A DNA stretch of 64,000 nt, from the NCBI RefSeq assembly GCF_000737335.2, contig NZ_JMCC02000089.1, forward strand, positions 1 to 64,000. Direction: 5' to 3'. The position numbers and the translations under genes were made by a program. The stretch comes from Enhygromyxa salina (GTDB lineage Bacteria; Myxococcota_A; Polyangia; Nannocystales; Nannocystaceae). The notes beneath the pieces are model-generated. The model searched no databases. It was not told the DNA's origin and saw only the letters and a list, made by a program, of their open reading frames with translations. Below are positions 51,795-59,700 of the stretch, in pieces (positions within the stretch are counted from its first letter, which is position 1; each line of letters starts with the position of its first letter).

Positions 51795-53207
51795 TTGAAC
51801 TGCAGGTCTACATCACCGCGAGGACGCCTCGAGCTCTTGCTCGTGTTCGTGCTGTCGCTGTTGGTGCTGGGACTGGCGCCGCGCTTGGCGTTGGCTTCGA
51901 CGCCGGGCGGCCCAAGCATGGCGCCCGGCAACCCAGCAACGCAGGTGCCCAGGGTCGCGGACGGGCCGGGGCTCAAGACCGGCAAGAACTCCACCTTTCA
52001 CGGTGGCGCGGCCCTGTCGATCGGCTTCGACTCGAACGTGTTCTCGGAGGTCCGCGCGCGTCGGCCCCAGCGGGCCGCCTACGCGCTGCCCTCGGTGTGG
52101 CTGACGATCGAGAACCGTCCGCTGCGCGCTGGCCTGCTCGACACGCCAGCCAAGAGCACCGGGCGCAAGGTCGACTATCACCTCGGGTTGCTGGCCGGCT
52201 GGCGCCTGTACTTGACCGGTCGCCCCACGGTTTGGCAGGCCAGCAAGCTCAACATCGCCGCCACCGCCAGGGTCACGTTCGCGCCGGGGCGACGGTTCTC
52301 GTTCGCGATCGAGGACGACTTCAACCGCATCGGCGAGCCGACCAACTTCGAAGCTGGGCGCTCGTACAACTTCAACCGCTTCGACAACTCGGCGGCGCTG
52401 CGCTTCTTGATCCGTCCCAGCGGCGGGCGGCTGAGCCTCAACGTCGCGTACCGCAACGAGATCCTGTACTTCGAGAGCGGCAGCATCAGCACGGCGGATC
52501 GCATCGTCAACGGCGCCGAGACCGAGACCAAGTACCGGTTTCGGGATCGCAGCGCCTTCGCCGTTCGCTACGCGTACCACTACACCTACTACCTGTGCTG
52601 CGTGGACACGGGGATCGGCCGCAACGAAGACTCGCACGCGCACCGCTTGCTCGGCGGCTACGTCGGCCAGCTCGGCAAGAAGGTCGTGCTCGACGTGTTC
52701 GGCGGCTGGGGCTGGGGCCTGTACAAGCAAGACACCTCGGGGCCCAACCACAAGAATTTCATCGGCTACGCGGCGCTCGGGGTGTTCCCTTCGCCCAAGA
52801 CCCAGATCGGGCTGCGCGTGGGTCGCGACTTTCACGACTCGGTGTTCGGCAACTACTTCACCGACGTCGGCGGATCATTGGTGGCCAGCCATGTGTTCCC
52901 GTGGAAGATGGGCCTCGACGCGGGGCTTGGCATCTATGCGCGTCGCTACGCGGGGCTGCCGATCCCCGGCGTGGATACCCAGCAGATCACCGGCTACACG
53001 GCCGCCGACGGGTTCGTGCGACGCGACACGCTGATCTCCTTCAACCTCCAGCTCGAGCAGCCGATCGGCAAGTACCTGGTGGCTGGGCTTCGCTACGCGG
53101 TCGCGGCGGATCTGACCGACTTCGTGGTTGACTACGCCGACGGGTACTCGAACCCGGGCCGCTTCACTCGCAACCTGCTGATGGGCTTCATCGCCGTGAG
53201 GTACTGA
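51795..53207 (+). CDS. Outer-membrane beta-barrel (BBP2-like), probable polysaccharide-export porin, 470 aa
   Basis: The only start that includes the signal sequence is TTG 51795. The signal peptide ends near residue 35 (RLALAS). The body is amphipathic beta strands, opening with GGAALSIGFDSNVF as in BBP2_2-type barrels and ending with the outer-membrane signature GFIAVRY. It overlaps functionally with the OPX gene that starts one base after its stop. In Myxococcus, polysaccharide pathways pair a short OPX protein with such a barrel (EpsX, ExoB, WzpB type); the same is inferred here. A GltA/B/H-like role is an alternative. Confidence 0.78.
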   Translation: MNCRSTSPRGRLELLLVFVLSLLVLGLAPRLALASTPGGPSMAPGNPATQVPRVADGPGLKTGKNSTFHGGAALSIGFDSNVFSEVRARRPQRAAYALPSVWLTIENRPLRAGLLDTPAKSTGRKVDYHLGLLAGWRLYLTGRPTVWQASKLNIAATARVTFAPGRRFSFAIEDDFNRIGEPTNFEAGRSYNFNRFDNSAALRFLIRPSGGRLSLNVAYRNEILYFESGSISTADRIVNGAETETKYRFRDRSAFAVRYAYHYTYYLCCVDTGIGRNEDSHAHRLLGGYVGQLGKKVVLDVFGGWGWGLYKQDTSGPNHKNFIGYAALGVFPSPKTQIGLRVGRDFHDSVFGNYFTDVGGSLVASHVFPWKMGLDAGLGIYARRYAGLPIPGVDTQQITGYTAADGFVRRDTLISFNLQLEQPIGKYLVAGLRYAVAADLTDFVVDYADGYSNPGRFTRNLLMGFIAVRY

Positions 53208-53208
53208 C

Positions 53209-53811
53209 GTGCGCGGCGTCGCCGGGTTGGTCGGGCTGATCTCGCTGGTGTTCGCGGTGCTGACCGCCGGCTGCTTCGAGCCGGATCACAGCCTGATCCC
53301 GCCCGCGCAGCCGGTTGAGGTGACCTCGGGGCTGACCGCTGGCGACGTGTTCGAGGTTCGGGTGTTCGGTGAAGAGGACATCGGCGGGACCTTTCAAGTG
53401 CAAGGAGACGGGACGATCGACTTTCCGCTGATCGGCCGGGTCGACGTGACCGACAAGACGCAGGCCGCCCTCGCCGCGCTGCTCGAGCAGCAGCTGGGCG
53501 ACGGCTACCTTCGCAGCCCGCATGTCACGGTGATCCTGACCTCGCGGGAAAACCTCGAGGTCAGCGTGCTCGGGCAGGTCTCGAAGCCCGGCACGTTTCC
53601 CTATGCAGAGAAGTTGACGCTGGTCCAGGCGATCTCGGAGGCCGGGGGGCTCAACGAGCTCGCGCATGCGCGGCGGGTGAAGCTGACGCGCAAGGGGCCG
53701 ACCGGCGTGGGGACCTACGAGGTCTCGGTCAAGGCGATCACGGATGGCCGTGAGCCGGATCTGCTGCTGCAGCCGGGCGACATCATCTTCGTGCCCCTGG
53801 CCCCGATCTAG
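53209..53811 (+). CDS. Short OPX (Wza-like) polysaccharide export lipoprotein, 200 aa
   Basis: GTG 53209 gives a signal ending LTAGC (Cys22). A Poly_export (PES) domain covers about 41-112 (LTAGDVFEVRVFGEEDIGGT, GTIDFPLIGRVDV) and one SLBB domain about 118-175 (VSVLGQVSKPGTFPYAEKLT). The amphipathic helix that lets full-length Wza cross the outer membrane is absent, so it needs a separate barrel, presumably the gene just upstream. No PCP/Wzc partner is in the window. Repeat cluster IV follows. Confidence 0.9.
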   Translation: MRGVAGLVGLISLVFAVLTAGCFEPDHSLIPPAQPVEVTSGLTAGDVFEVRVFGEEDIGGTFQVQGDGTIDFPLIGRVDVTDKTQAALAALLEQQLGDGYLRSPHVTVILTSRENLEVSVLGQVSKPGTFPYAEKLTLVQAISEAGGLNELAHARRVKLTRKGPTGVGTYEVSVKAITDGREPDLLLQPGDIIFVPLAPI

Positions 53812-53814
53812 TCA

Positions 53815-54235
53815 TTACCCCCACATGGACCTTGGCACTTCGCAGGTCACTCGCTTCGCTCGCTCCCGATGAGCAGGCTGTTCGCATCCGCATGTGTGGC
53901 CCCCTAGAGAGGCGAACCGCTAAATCCCACGCACCAGTGCACGCCTGGGGCCGTCCCTGCCGTTGTCGACTCGGCGCTCGCAGTATCCCGATACAGCTTC
54001 GGCCTCGCTCCTAGTCAGGAACGGCCCCAGACGCACCCTGGCACGCGCGATTTAGCGGTTCGCCTCTCTAGAAGGGGGCTCGCGTGGCTTCGCCGACTGC
54101 TTTCGGCGAAGGGCCAAGATCCTGCCCCCACATGGACCTTGGCACTTCGCAGGTCACTCGCATCTGCATGTGAGGCCCCTGGAAGGGGGCTCGGGTGGCT
54201 TCGCCGACTGCTGCGGGTCAAAGGCCCTGCGTGTT
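53815..54235 (+). repeat. Family-1 repeat cluster IV: two modules, one interrupted, one with internal deletion
   Basis: Module 1 (from 53815) has CCCCCACATGGACCTTGGCAC, TCACTCGCTTCGCTCGCTCC and GCATGTGTGGCCCCCTA. Its hairpin loop is interrupted by a 168-bp palindromic insert and resumes as AGAAGGGGGCTCGCGTGG at 54070. Module 2 (from about 54123) lacks the CTTCGCTCGCTCC part. Both end with the GGTGGCTTCGCCGACTGCT tail that also appears in cluster VI. This cluster lies between two same-strand genes. Confidence 0.85.
53904..54071. mobile_element. MITE-like element with 56-nt terminal arms
   Basis: The left arm (53904-53959, CTAGAGAGGCGAACCGCTAA..) and right arm (54016-54071) are inverted repeats with 47 of 56 matches, the outer 23 perfect. 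The spacer is also 56 bp. It encodes no protein. It sits in the loop of a family-1 hairpin that is uninterrupted at 58819-58838, so that copy serves as an empty site. CTAG or TA at both ends could be a target duplication (TA would suit an IS630/Tc1-type mobiliser). Confidence 0.7.
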
Positions 54236-54282
54236 TGGCGTTTTTTTCGTCGGTGGGCGGGTTCGGATACACTGCTGGGTGG

Positions 54283-55923
54283 ATGACGGATCCGAACATC
54301 GTCCTGGGGATCGACCTGGGCACGACGAATTCGGCCTGTGCGGTCGTGCAAGACGGGCGGGCTTCGGTGGTTCGTCGCGGCGAAGATCGCATCGTTCCGT
54401 CGGTGATCGCGGCGCTCTCGAACGGGGAGATCGTCGTGGGCAGCGAGGCGAAGCTGCAGAGGGCGATCGATCCGGCCCAGGTCGTGTACAGCGCCAAGCG
54501 TTTGATCGGCCGGCGGTTCTCGTCGCCCGAGGTCCAGCGAATGATGCGGTCGATGCCGTATCGGATCGTCGAGGGCAACAACGAGTCGGTGATGATCGAG
54601 GTCGGCAGCCGGCGCTTGAGCGTGGTCGAGATCTCGTCGTTGATCCTCAAGTACCTGCGGCAGATGGCCGAAGAGGCGCTTGGGCGGCGGGTCAAGAAGG
54701 CCGTGATCGCGGTCCCGGCCAACTTCACGGACTCGCAGCGCAGCGCGACGCGGATCGCCGCGCGGCTGGCTGGGCTCGACGTGATCCGGGTGATCAACGA
54801 GCCCACCGCGGCGGCCCTGGCCTATGGCTACATCGAGGACATGGATCGCCGGATCGCGGTCTATGACTTTGGCGGCGGGACCTTCGACGTCACGCTGCTG
54901 CAGATCACCCGTAACGTGTTCGAGGTGCTGTCGACCTCGGGCGAGATGTTCCTGGGTGGCGACGACGTCGACGCGGTGATCCTCGAGCGCATGGCCGCGG
55001 TCTACATGCAGCAGCATGGGGTCGATCTGCGCGGGGATCCGCGGGCGATGGAGCAGCTGCGAGCGGTCGCCGAGCAGGTCAAGATTCAGCTGTCCGAGAC
55101 CTCGCACTCGTCCATTCGCGTGCCCAACGTGCCGCCGGGCAGCAACCGCGACCTCGAATTCTCGCTGTCAGAAGCGGAGCTGCGCAACATCGCGGGCACG
55201 ATCGTCCGACGCACGATCCCCGTGTGTGAAGACGCGATGCGGGTCGCGGGTGTGGGCGCGTCGCAGATCGACGAGATCGTGCTGGTTGGCGGCACCACCC
55301 GCCTGCCGATCGTCCGCGAGGTCATCCAAGAGATCTTCGGCAAGCCACCGCAGACATCGATCAACCCGATGAGCGTCGTGGCCGTTGGCGCGGCGATCCA
55401 GGGCGCGGCCCTGCTCGGCTCGTTGGTGCCGATGGCCAGCGGCGGGGTCTCGATGCCGAGCATGGCCCAGAGCGCCGTGCTGCTCGACGTGACCCCGCGC
55501 AGCCTCGGGGTCGGCACGATCGGCGGCAACGTCGACTTCATCATCGAGCGCAACTCCGTGATCCCCGTCGAGCAGACGCGCGTGTTCACGACCACGACCG
55601 ACAACCAACGCTACGTCCGCATCCAGGTGTGCCAGGGCGAGAGCTCCAGCTTCGACGGCAACACCAAGCTGGGCGAGATCCTGCTGACCGGCCTGCGCGA
55701 GGCGCCGCGCGGGTCGGTGAGCATCGCCGTGACCTTCGAGATCAACACCGACGGCTTGCTCGAGGTCCGCGCGCTGGATCAGGACACCGGGCAAGAGCAG
55801 GTCGCGACGATGCGGGTGCTTGGTGGGCTCCCGCAAGATGAGGTCGAGGCGATCATGGCCCGGGCGCAGGAGCTGCGCGGACCCGGCGACGGCTCCGTGG
55901 CCCGCCGAGGTGGTGGCGTTTAG
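54283..55923 (+). CDS. Hsp70/DnaK-family protein with truncated lid, 546 aa
   Basis: A complete Hsp70 ATPase domain is present (VLGIDLGTTNSACAVV, INEPTAAALAYGY, VYDFGGGTFDVTLLQI, LVGGTTRLPIVREVI). The substrate-binding beta domain follows (TFEINTDGLLEVRALDQDTG). It ends about 35 residues after the beta sandwich with a Gly/Arg tail, so the alpha-helical lid of DnaK (about 100 residues) is missing. ATG 54283 has TACACT 9 nt upstream, and the frame before it is repeat. It is probably not the housekeeping DnaK. A J-domain gene follows 44 bp downstream. Confidence 0.92.
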   Translation: MTDPNIVLGIDLGTTNSACAVVQDGRASVVRRGEDRIVPSVIAALSNGEIVVGSEAKLQRAIDPAQVVYSAKRLIGRRFSSPEVQRMMRSMPYRIVEGNNESVMIEVGSRRLSVVEISSLILKYLRQMAEEALGRRVKKAVIAVPANFTDSQRSATRIAARLAGLDVIRVINEPTAAALAYGYIEDMDRRIAVYDFGGGTFDVTLLQITRNVFEVLSTSGEMFLGGDDVDAVILERMAAVYMQQHGVDLRGDPRAMEQLRAVAEQVKIQLSETSHSSIRVPNVPPGSNRDLEFSLSEAELRNIAGTIVRRTIPVCEDAMRVAGVGASQIDEIVLVGGTTRLPIVREVIQEIFGKPPQTSINPMSVVAVGAAIQGAALLGSLVPMASGGVSMPSMAQSAVLLDVTPRSLGVGTIGGNVDFIIERNSVIPVEQTRVFTTTTDNQRYVRIQVCQGESSSFDGNTKLGEILLTGLREAPRGSVSIAVTFEINTDGLLEVRALDQDTGQEQVATMRVLGGLPQDEVEAIMARAQELRGPGDGSVARRGGGV

Positions 55924-55967
55924 ATCGCCCCGCCACATGCAGGGCCCAAACAGGATATGCTCCGGCA

Positions 55968-56486
55968 ATGTCGAAGTCCGGCATGGGAGAGCTGGTCTCT
56001 GAGGTCGCGCGCCTCAGCAACGAGATCGAGCGGCTGAGCTACTACGAGTTTCTCGGGGTCACGCCAAAGGCTGACTACATCGGGATCCGTGACGCGTTCT
56101 ACACCCGCGCGCAGCTGTTCCACCCGGATCGCTTCGTGTCGATGGAGGGCGAGACCGTCAAGCGGGCGGTCTACACGGTCTACAAGCGCATGACCGAGGC
56201 CTACCAAGTGCTCAGCGATCCCGAGCTGCGCTCGGCCTACGATCAAGGGTTGCCTTCGGGGGCGGTGCGGCTGGCGGCGGAGTCCCGATCCCGGCGGCTC
56301 GACGCTGACGAGCGCCAGGTCTCGAACCCGTTCGCGCGGATCTACCTGCGCGCGGGTCGGCGCAAGTACGAGGCCGGTGATCTCAACGGCGCGTGGATCG
56401 ACTGCGAGCTCGGGCTGTCCCTGGAAGAGACCCCGCCGCTGCGCAACCTGCATGTCGCGGTCGTCAAAGCGCTAGCCGGTCGGTAA
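55968..56486 (+). CDS. J-domain protein, 172 aa
   Basis: A J domain (about 24-92) has the HPD motif at 52-54 (QLFHPDRFVS) that stimulates Hsp70 ATPase, plus a helix IV with YQVLSDPELRSAYDQG. A coiled N-terminal segment precedes it, and a helical C-terminal region of TPR type follows (YLRAGRRKYEAGDLNGAWID). No zinc-finger or substrate domain is present. It is probably the dedicated co-chaperone of the lidless Hsp70 upstream. TATGCT (55956-55961) lies 6 nt before the ATG. Confidence 0.88.
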   Translation: MSKSGMGELVSEVARLSNEIERLSYYEFLGVTPKADYIGIRDAFYTRAQLFHPDRFVSMEGETVKRAVYTVYKRMTEAYQVLSDPELRSAYDQGLPSGAVRLAAESRSRRLDADERQVSNPFARIYLRAGRRKYEAGDLNGAWIDCELGLSLEETPPLRNLHVAVVKALAGR

Positions 56487-56495
56487 GCTGCGCCG

Positions 56496-57113
56496 GTGCA
56501 GGACACGGTCGCCAGCGTTCGTCGAGCCGAGGTTGAGCGGAGCACCCGTGAGACGCAGATCCGCGTGGCGCTGGCGCTGCCCGGGGACGCCCCCGCGCCG
56601 CCCAAGATCTCCACACCGGTGCCGTTCTTGTCGCACATGCTCGAGGCCCTGGCCCGACACGGCGCGATGGGACTCGAGGTCGACGCCACCGGCGACGTCG
56701 AGATCGACGATCACCACACCGTCGAGGACGTGGGCTTGGTGCTTGGCCAAGCGCTGGATCAGGCGCTCGGGGATCGGACTGGGATCTACCGCTACGGGCA
56801 CTTCTCGCTGGCGATGGACGAGACCCTGGTCGACGTGGCGCTGGATCTTGGCGGTCGCCCCTACCTCGTCTTCGATCTGCCGGCGATCTCCGGCAAGTGG
56901 ATCGGGCGCTTCGACTGCGAGCTGGTCCGCGAGTTCTTTCAGGCGCTCGCCGTGCAGGCGCGGATGAACCTGCACGTGCACCTGCGCGCTGGCGGCAACG
57001 CCCACCATGTGGTCGAGGCCTCTTTCAAAGGTCTCGCTCGCGCCCTGCGAATGGCCTGCGCTCGAGATCCAGCCGCGGCCGGCGTCGTCCCCTCGACCAA
57101 GGGCGTGATCTAG
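56496..57113 (+). CDS. hisB: Imidazoleglycerol-phosphate dehydratase, 205 aa
   Basis: HisB catalyses the dehydration of imidazoleglycerol phosphate in histidine biosynthesis. The motifs STPVPFLSHMLEALARHG, EIDDHHTVEDVG, the second metal site GGNAHHVVEASFKGLARALR and the C-terminal VPSTKGVI are typical. It is the mono-functional form. GTG 56496 starts 9 nt after the J-protein stop; TAAGCT (56484-56489) overlaps that stop and could drive a separate leaderless transcript. No other his gene is nearby. Confidence 0.95.
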   Translation: MQDTVASVRRAEVERSTRETQIRVALALPGDAPAPPKISTPVPFLSHMLEALARHGAMGLEVDATGDVEIDDHHTVEDVGLVLGQALDQALGDRTGIYRYGHFSLAMDETLVDVALDLGGRPYLVFDLPAISGKWIGRFDCELVREFFQALAVQARMNLHVHLRAGGNAHHVVEASFKGLARALRMACARDPAAAGVVPSTKGVI

Positions 57114-57129
57114 TCACGCCACAGAGCAA

Positions 57130-57597
57130 GCAGCGACCCCAAAAGTACTGTGGGTCTATGACACAGTCCCCTTCGAAGGGGCCACACATGCCGCCGCGAA
57201 CAAGCGGCCCCAAAAGTGCCAAAGCGCCTGTGGGTCAATGAAACAGCCCCCTTCGAGGGGGCCACACATGCCGCCGCGAACAAACGGCCCCTTGGGAGCG
57301 AGCGAAGCGAGTGACCGCGAAGTGCCAAAGCGCCTGTGCGGGTCAATGAAACAGCCCCCTTCGAGGGGGCCACACATGCCGCCGCGAACAAACGGCCCCT
57401 TGGGAGCGAGCGAAGCGAGTGACCGCGAAGTGCCAAAGCGCCTGTGCGGGTCAATGAAACAGCCCCCTTCGAGGGGGCCACACATGCCGCCGCGAACAAA
57501 CGGCCTCTTGGGAGCGAGCGAAGCGAGTGACCGCGAAGTGCCAAAGCGGCTGTGGGGGTCTAAAGAAGTGCCAAAGCGGCTGTGGGGGTCTAAACTA
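57130..57597 (-). repeat. Family-1 repeat cluster V: inverted modules, period 108 bp
   Basis: Three full modules start at 57235, 57343 and 57451 (period 108). They are preceded by a truncated one from 57160 that lacks the GAGCGAGCGAAGCGAGTGAC part, and followed by a duplicated AAGTGCCAAAGCGGCTGTG end. Orientation is opposite to clusters II-IV. The block fills the gap between the convergent hisB and PEGA genes. Confidence 0.9.
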
Positions 57598-58686
57598 AAA
57601 CCGAATTCCGACGCCGCCGGGACCGACTTGCAGGTGTTTCACCGCCGCCTCGACCTTGGCCTGCTTGCGCGGGTTCTTGGCCGTGCTGAGCAAGATCGCC
57701 ACGCCAAGGGTCACCAGGGCGCCACCCGCAAGCCCCAGGCCGACGCCGTACCACTTGGTGTTGAACACGTGCCGGCAGTCACCCTCGAGGTCGACGTCCG
57801 GCCCTTCGCACGCGCCCCCGAGCCTGAACGGCCGGTAGTCGAGGTAGGTCAGCGCCAAGCCACCGCCGACGGCCGCGATGCCGACCCCGAGCGAGGCGAA
57901 CCCCCAGGGTCGCTTGGGCAGGCGGTTCGGGACCTTCTCGAGCTCGTAGCTGAGGCTCTCGCGGGCCCCCTCGACGAAGGTGCGCTTTTCTTGGACGGAG
58001 ATGTATCCGTCCTTGCTGACGCGGATCACGTGGTCGCCGGGGATCAGGGGCTTGTCGACGGGCGTGGTGCCGAACACCTCGCCATCGAGGGTGACCTCGG
58101 CGCCGTCGGGATCCGAGGTGATGTTGACCGCCGCCGGACCGCTGGCGAGCGCGTCGAGCTTGGTGCGCAAGGTCGCGGCTTGGGTCTGCATCAGACCGCC
58201 TACGTCGACGACACCACAGATCTCGCAGCCCTCGCTGGTCGAGACGATCTTGGTCCCGTCGCTGCCGTCGAACAGCTCGACGCGGACGCTGTAGTCGCGA
58301 TCGACGACCTGAACGGTGGCGCGCACGATATGCGTCGAGCCCGTCTGCCCCGCGATCTTCTTCATGCACCCGGGCTTGTCGCAGTCACCACCGCCGACCG
58401 CCGCCGTGACTTGGTCGGGGGTGACGATCTCGAAGCTTCCGCGCTGCAGGCCCTCGACCAGCTGGGCCGTGAGATTGTCGCGGTCGGCGTCGGGCAGATC
58501 ACCATCGACGACGAGCGGCAGGATCGCCGTCTTGGCAGCGACGTCCGTCGAGGTCGCCGAACTCCCGGCCGAGCCGTCAGGTGGCGCGGCGAAGGCGACC
58601 GGGGCTTGGGCGAGCCCGAGGGCGAGAGCCGTGGCTGTCGCACAAACGGCGACCATGGATCGGGAACGACCCGCGGGAGAGGCCAT
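57595..58686 (-). CDS. PEGA-domain exported protein, 363 aa
   Basis: A signal peptide ends near residue 34 (APVAFA). Residues 45-180 form an alpha/beta domain like the lipoprotein/TolB-N type (AILPLVVDGDLPDADRDNLT) with three Cys. A PEGA repeat spans about 185-255 (NITSDPDGAEVTLDGEVFGT, HVIRVSKDGYISV). Two hydrophobic segments follow (WGFASLGVGIAAVGGGLALT and YGVGLGLAGGALVTLGVAIL). It may bind envelope polymers. ATG 58686 is chosen because TATGCT (58697-58702, minus strand) lies 10 nt upstream and overlaps the alternative ATG 58701. Confidence 0.83.
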   Translation of the reverse strand: MASPAGRSRSMVAVCATATALALGLAQAPVAFAAPPDGSAGSSATSTDVAAKTAILPLVVDGDLPDADRDNLTAQLVEGLQRGSFEIVTPDQVTAAVGGGDCDKPGCMKKIAGQTGSTHIVRATVQVVDRDYSVRVELFDGSDGTKIVSTSEGCEICGVVDVGGLMQTQAATLRTKLDALASGPAAVNITSDPDGAEVTLDGEVFGTTPVDKPLIPGDHVIRVSKDGYISVQEKRTFVEGARESLSYELEKVPNRLPKRPWGFASLGVGIAAVGGGLALTYLDYRPFRLGGACEGPDVDLEGDCRHVFNTKWYGVGLGLAGGALVTLGVAILLSTAKNPRKQAKVEAAVKHLQVGPGGVGIRF

Positions 58687-58701
58687 GCGCCAGGCTAGCA
58701 T

Positions 58702-58838
58702 ACCTTAGACCCCCACCTTATAGACCCCCACATAGACTTTAGACTGCGCCGACTGCAGCCGCTTCGCGTCTGGTCGCTTCGCTCCTCGGGGCCGTTTGTG
58801 CGCGGTCGTATGTGTGGCCCCCTAGAAGGGGGCTCGGG
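58702..58838 (+). repeat. Family-1 repeat cluster VI, single diverged module
   Basis: It has CCCCCACATAGAC, a diverged GGTCGCTTCGCTCCTCGG, GTATGTGTGGCCCCCTAGAA with an intact hairpin, and the GGTGGCTTCGGCGG tail. The uninterrupted CCCCCTAGAAGGGGGC hairpin is the empty-site version of the loop carrying the MITE-like insert. It runs directly into the 22-bp array. Confidence 0.78.
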
Positions 58839-59623
58839 TGGCTTCGGCGGACGTGTACGGGTGCTTTGGCGGACGTGTACGGGTGCTTTGGCGGACGTGT
58901 ACGGGTGCCTTGGCGGACCTGTACGGGTGCTTTGGCGGACCTGTACGGGTGCTTTGGCGGACCTGTACGGGTGCTTTGGCGGACCTGTACGGGTGCCTTG
59001 GCGGACGTGTACGGGTGCTTTGGCGGACCTGTACGGGTGCCTTGGCGGACGTGTACGGGTGCTTTGGCGGACCTGTACGGGTGCCTTGGCGGACGTGTAC
59101 GGGTGCTTTGGCGGACCTGTACGGGTGCCTTGGCGGACGTGTACGGGTGCTTTGGCGGACCTGTACGGGTGCCTTGGCGGACGTGTACGGGTGCTTTGGC
59201 GGACCTGTACGGGTGCCTTGGCGGACGTGTACGGGTGCTTTGGCGGACCTGTACGGGTGCCTTGGCGGACGTGTACGGGTGCTTTGGCGGACCTGTACGG
59301 GTGCCTTGGCGGACGTGTACGGGTGCTTTGGCGGACCTGTACGGGTGCCTTGGCGGACGTGTACGGGTGCTTTGGCGGACCTGTACGGGTGCCTTGGCGG
59401 ACGTGTACGGGTGCCTTGGCGGACCTGTACGGGTGCTTTGGCGGACTTTACGGGTGCTTTGGCGGACCTGTACGGGTGCTTTGGCGGACTTTACGGGTGC
59501 TTTGGCGGACCTTACGGGTGCTTTGGCGGACTTTACGGGTGCTTTGGCGGACTTTACGGGTGCTTTGGCGGACTTTACGGGTGCTTGGCGGACCTGTACG
59601 GGGCTTCGGCGGACCTGTACGGT
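58839..59623. repeat. 22-bp tandem array, about 36 units, with 44-bp higher-order repeats
   Basis: The unit is GTGCTTTGGCGGAC followed by (C/G)TGTACGG. Units start at 58861 and recur every 22 bp to 59433, then as 21- or 22-bp forms to about 59602. From 58993 to 59388 two variants alternate without exception (nine 44-bp dimers). The first and last units are degenerate. All three plus frames and one minus frame stay open because 22 is not a multiple of three, so long ORFs here are artefacts. Confidence 0.93.
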
Positions 59624-59700
59624 GCTTCGCTGACGGCAGCCGCTTTGCTCCTCGGCACGTGTGGGCCCCCCACTAGGACTAGAAGGGAGCTCGGGAGCGT
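59624..59700 (+). repeat. Diverged family-1-like module at the right end of the array
   Basis: CCGCTTTGCTCCTCGG, GTGTGGGCCCCCCACTAG and AGAAGGGAGCTCGGG resemble the module left of the array with substitutions and an extra ACTAGG. The array is thus bracketed by two related modules, between the PEGA and mltG genes. Confidence 0.55.

Noticed and set aside
58839..59623. CRISPR array
   Set aside because: Units abut without unique spacers and no cas gene is present.
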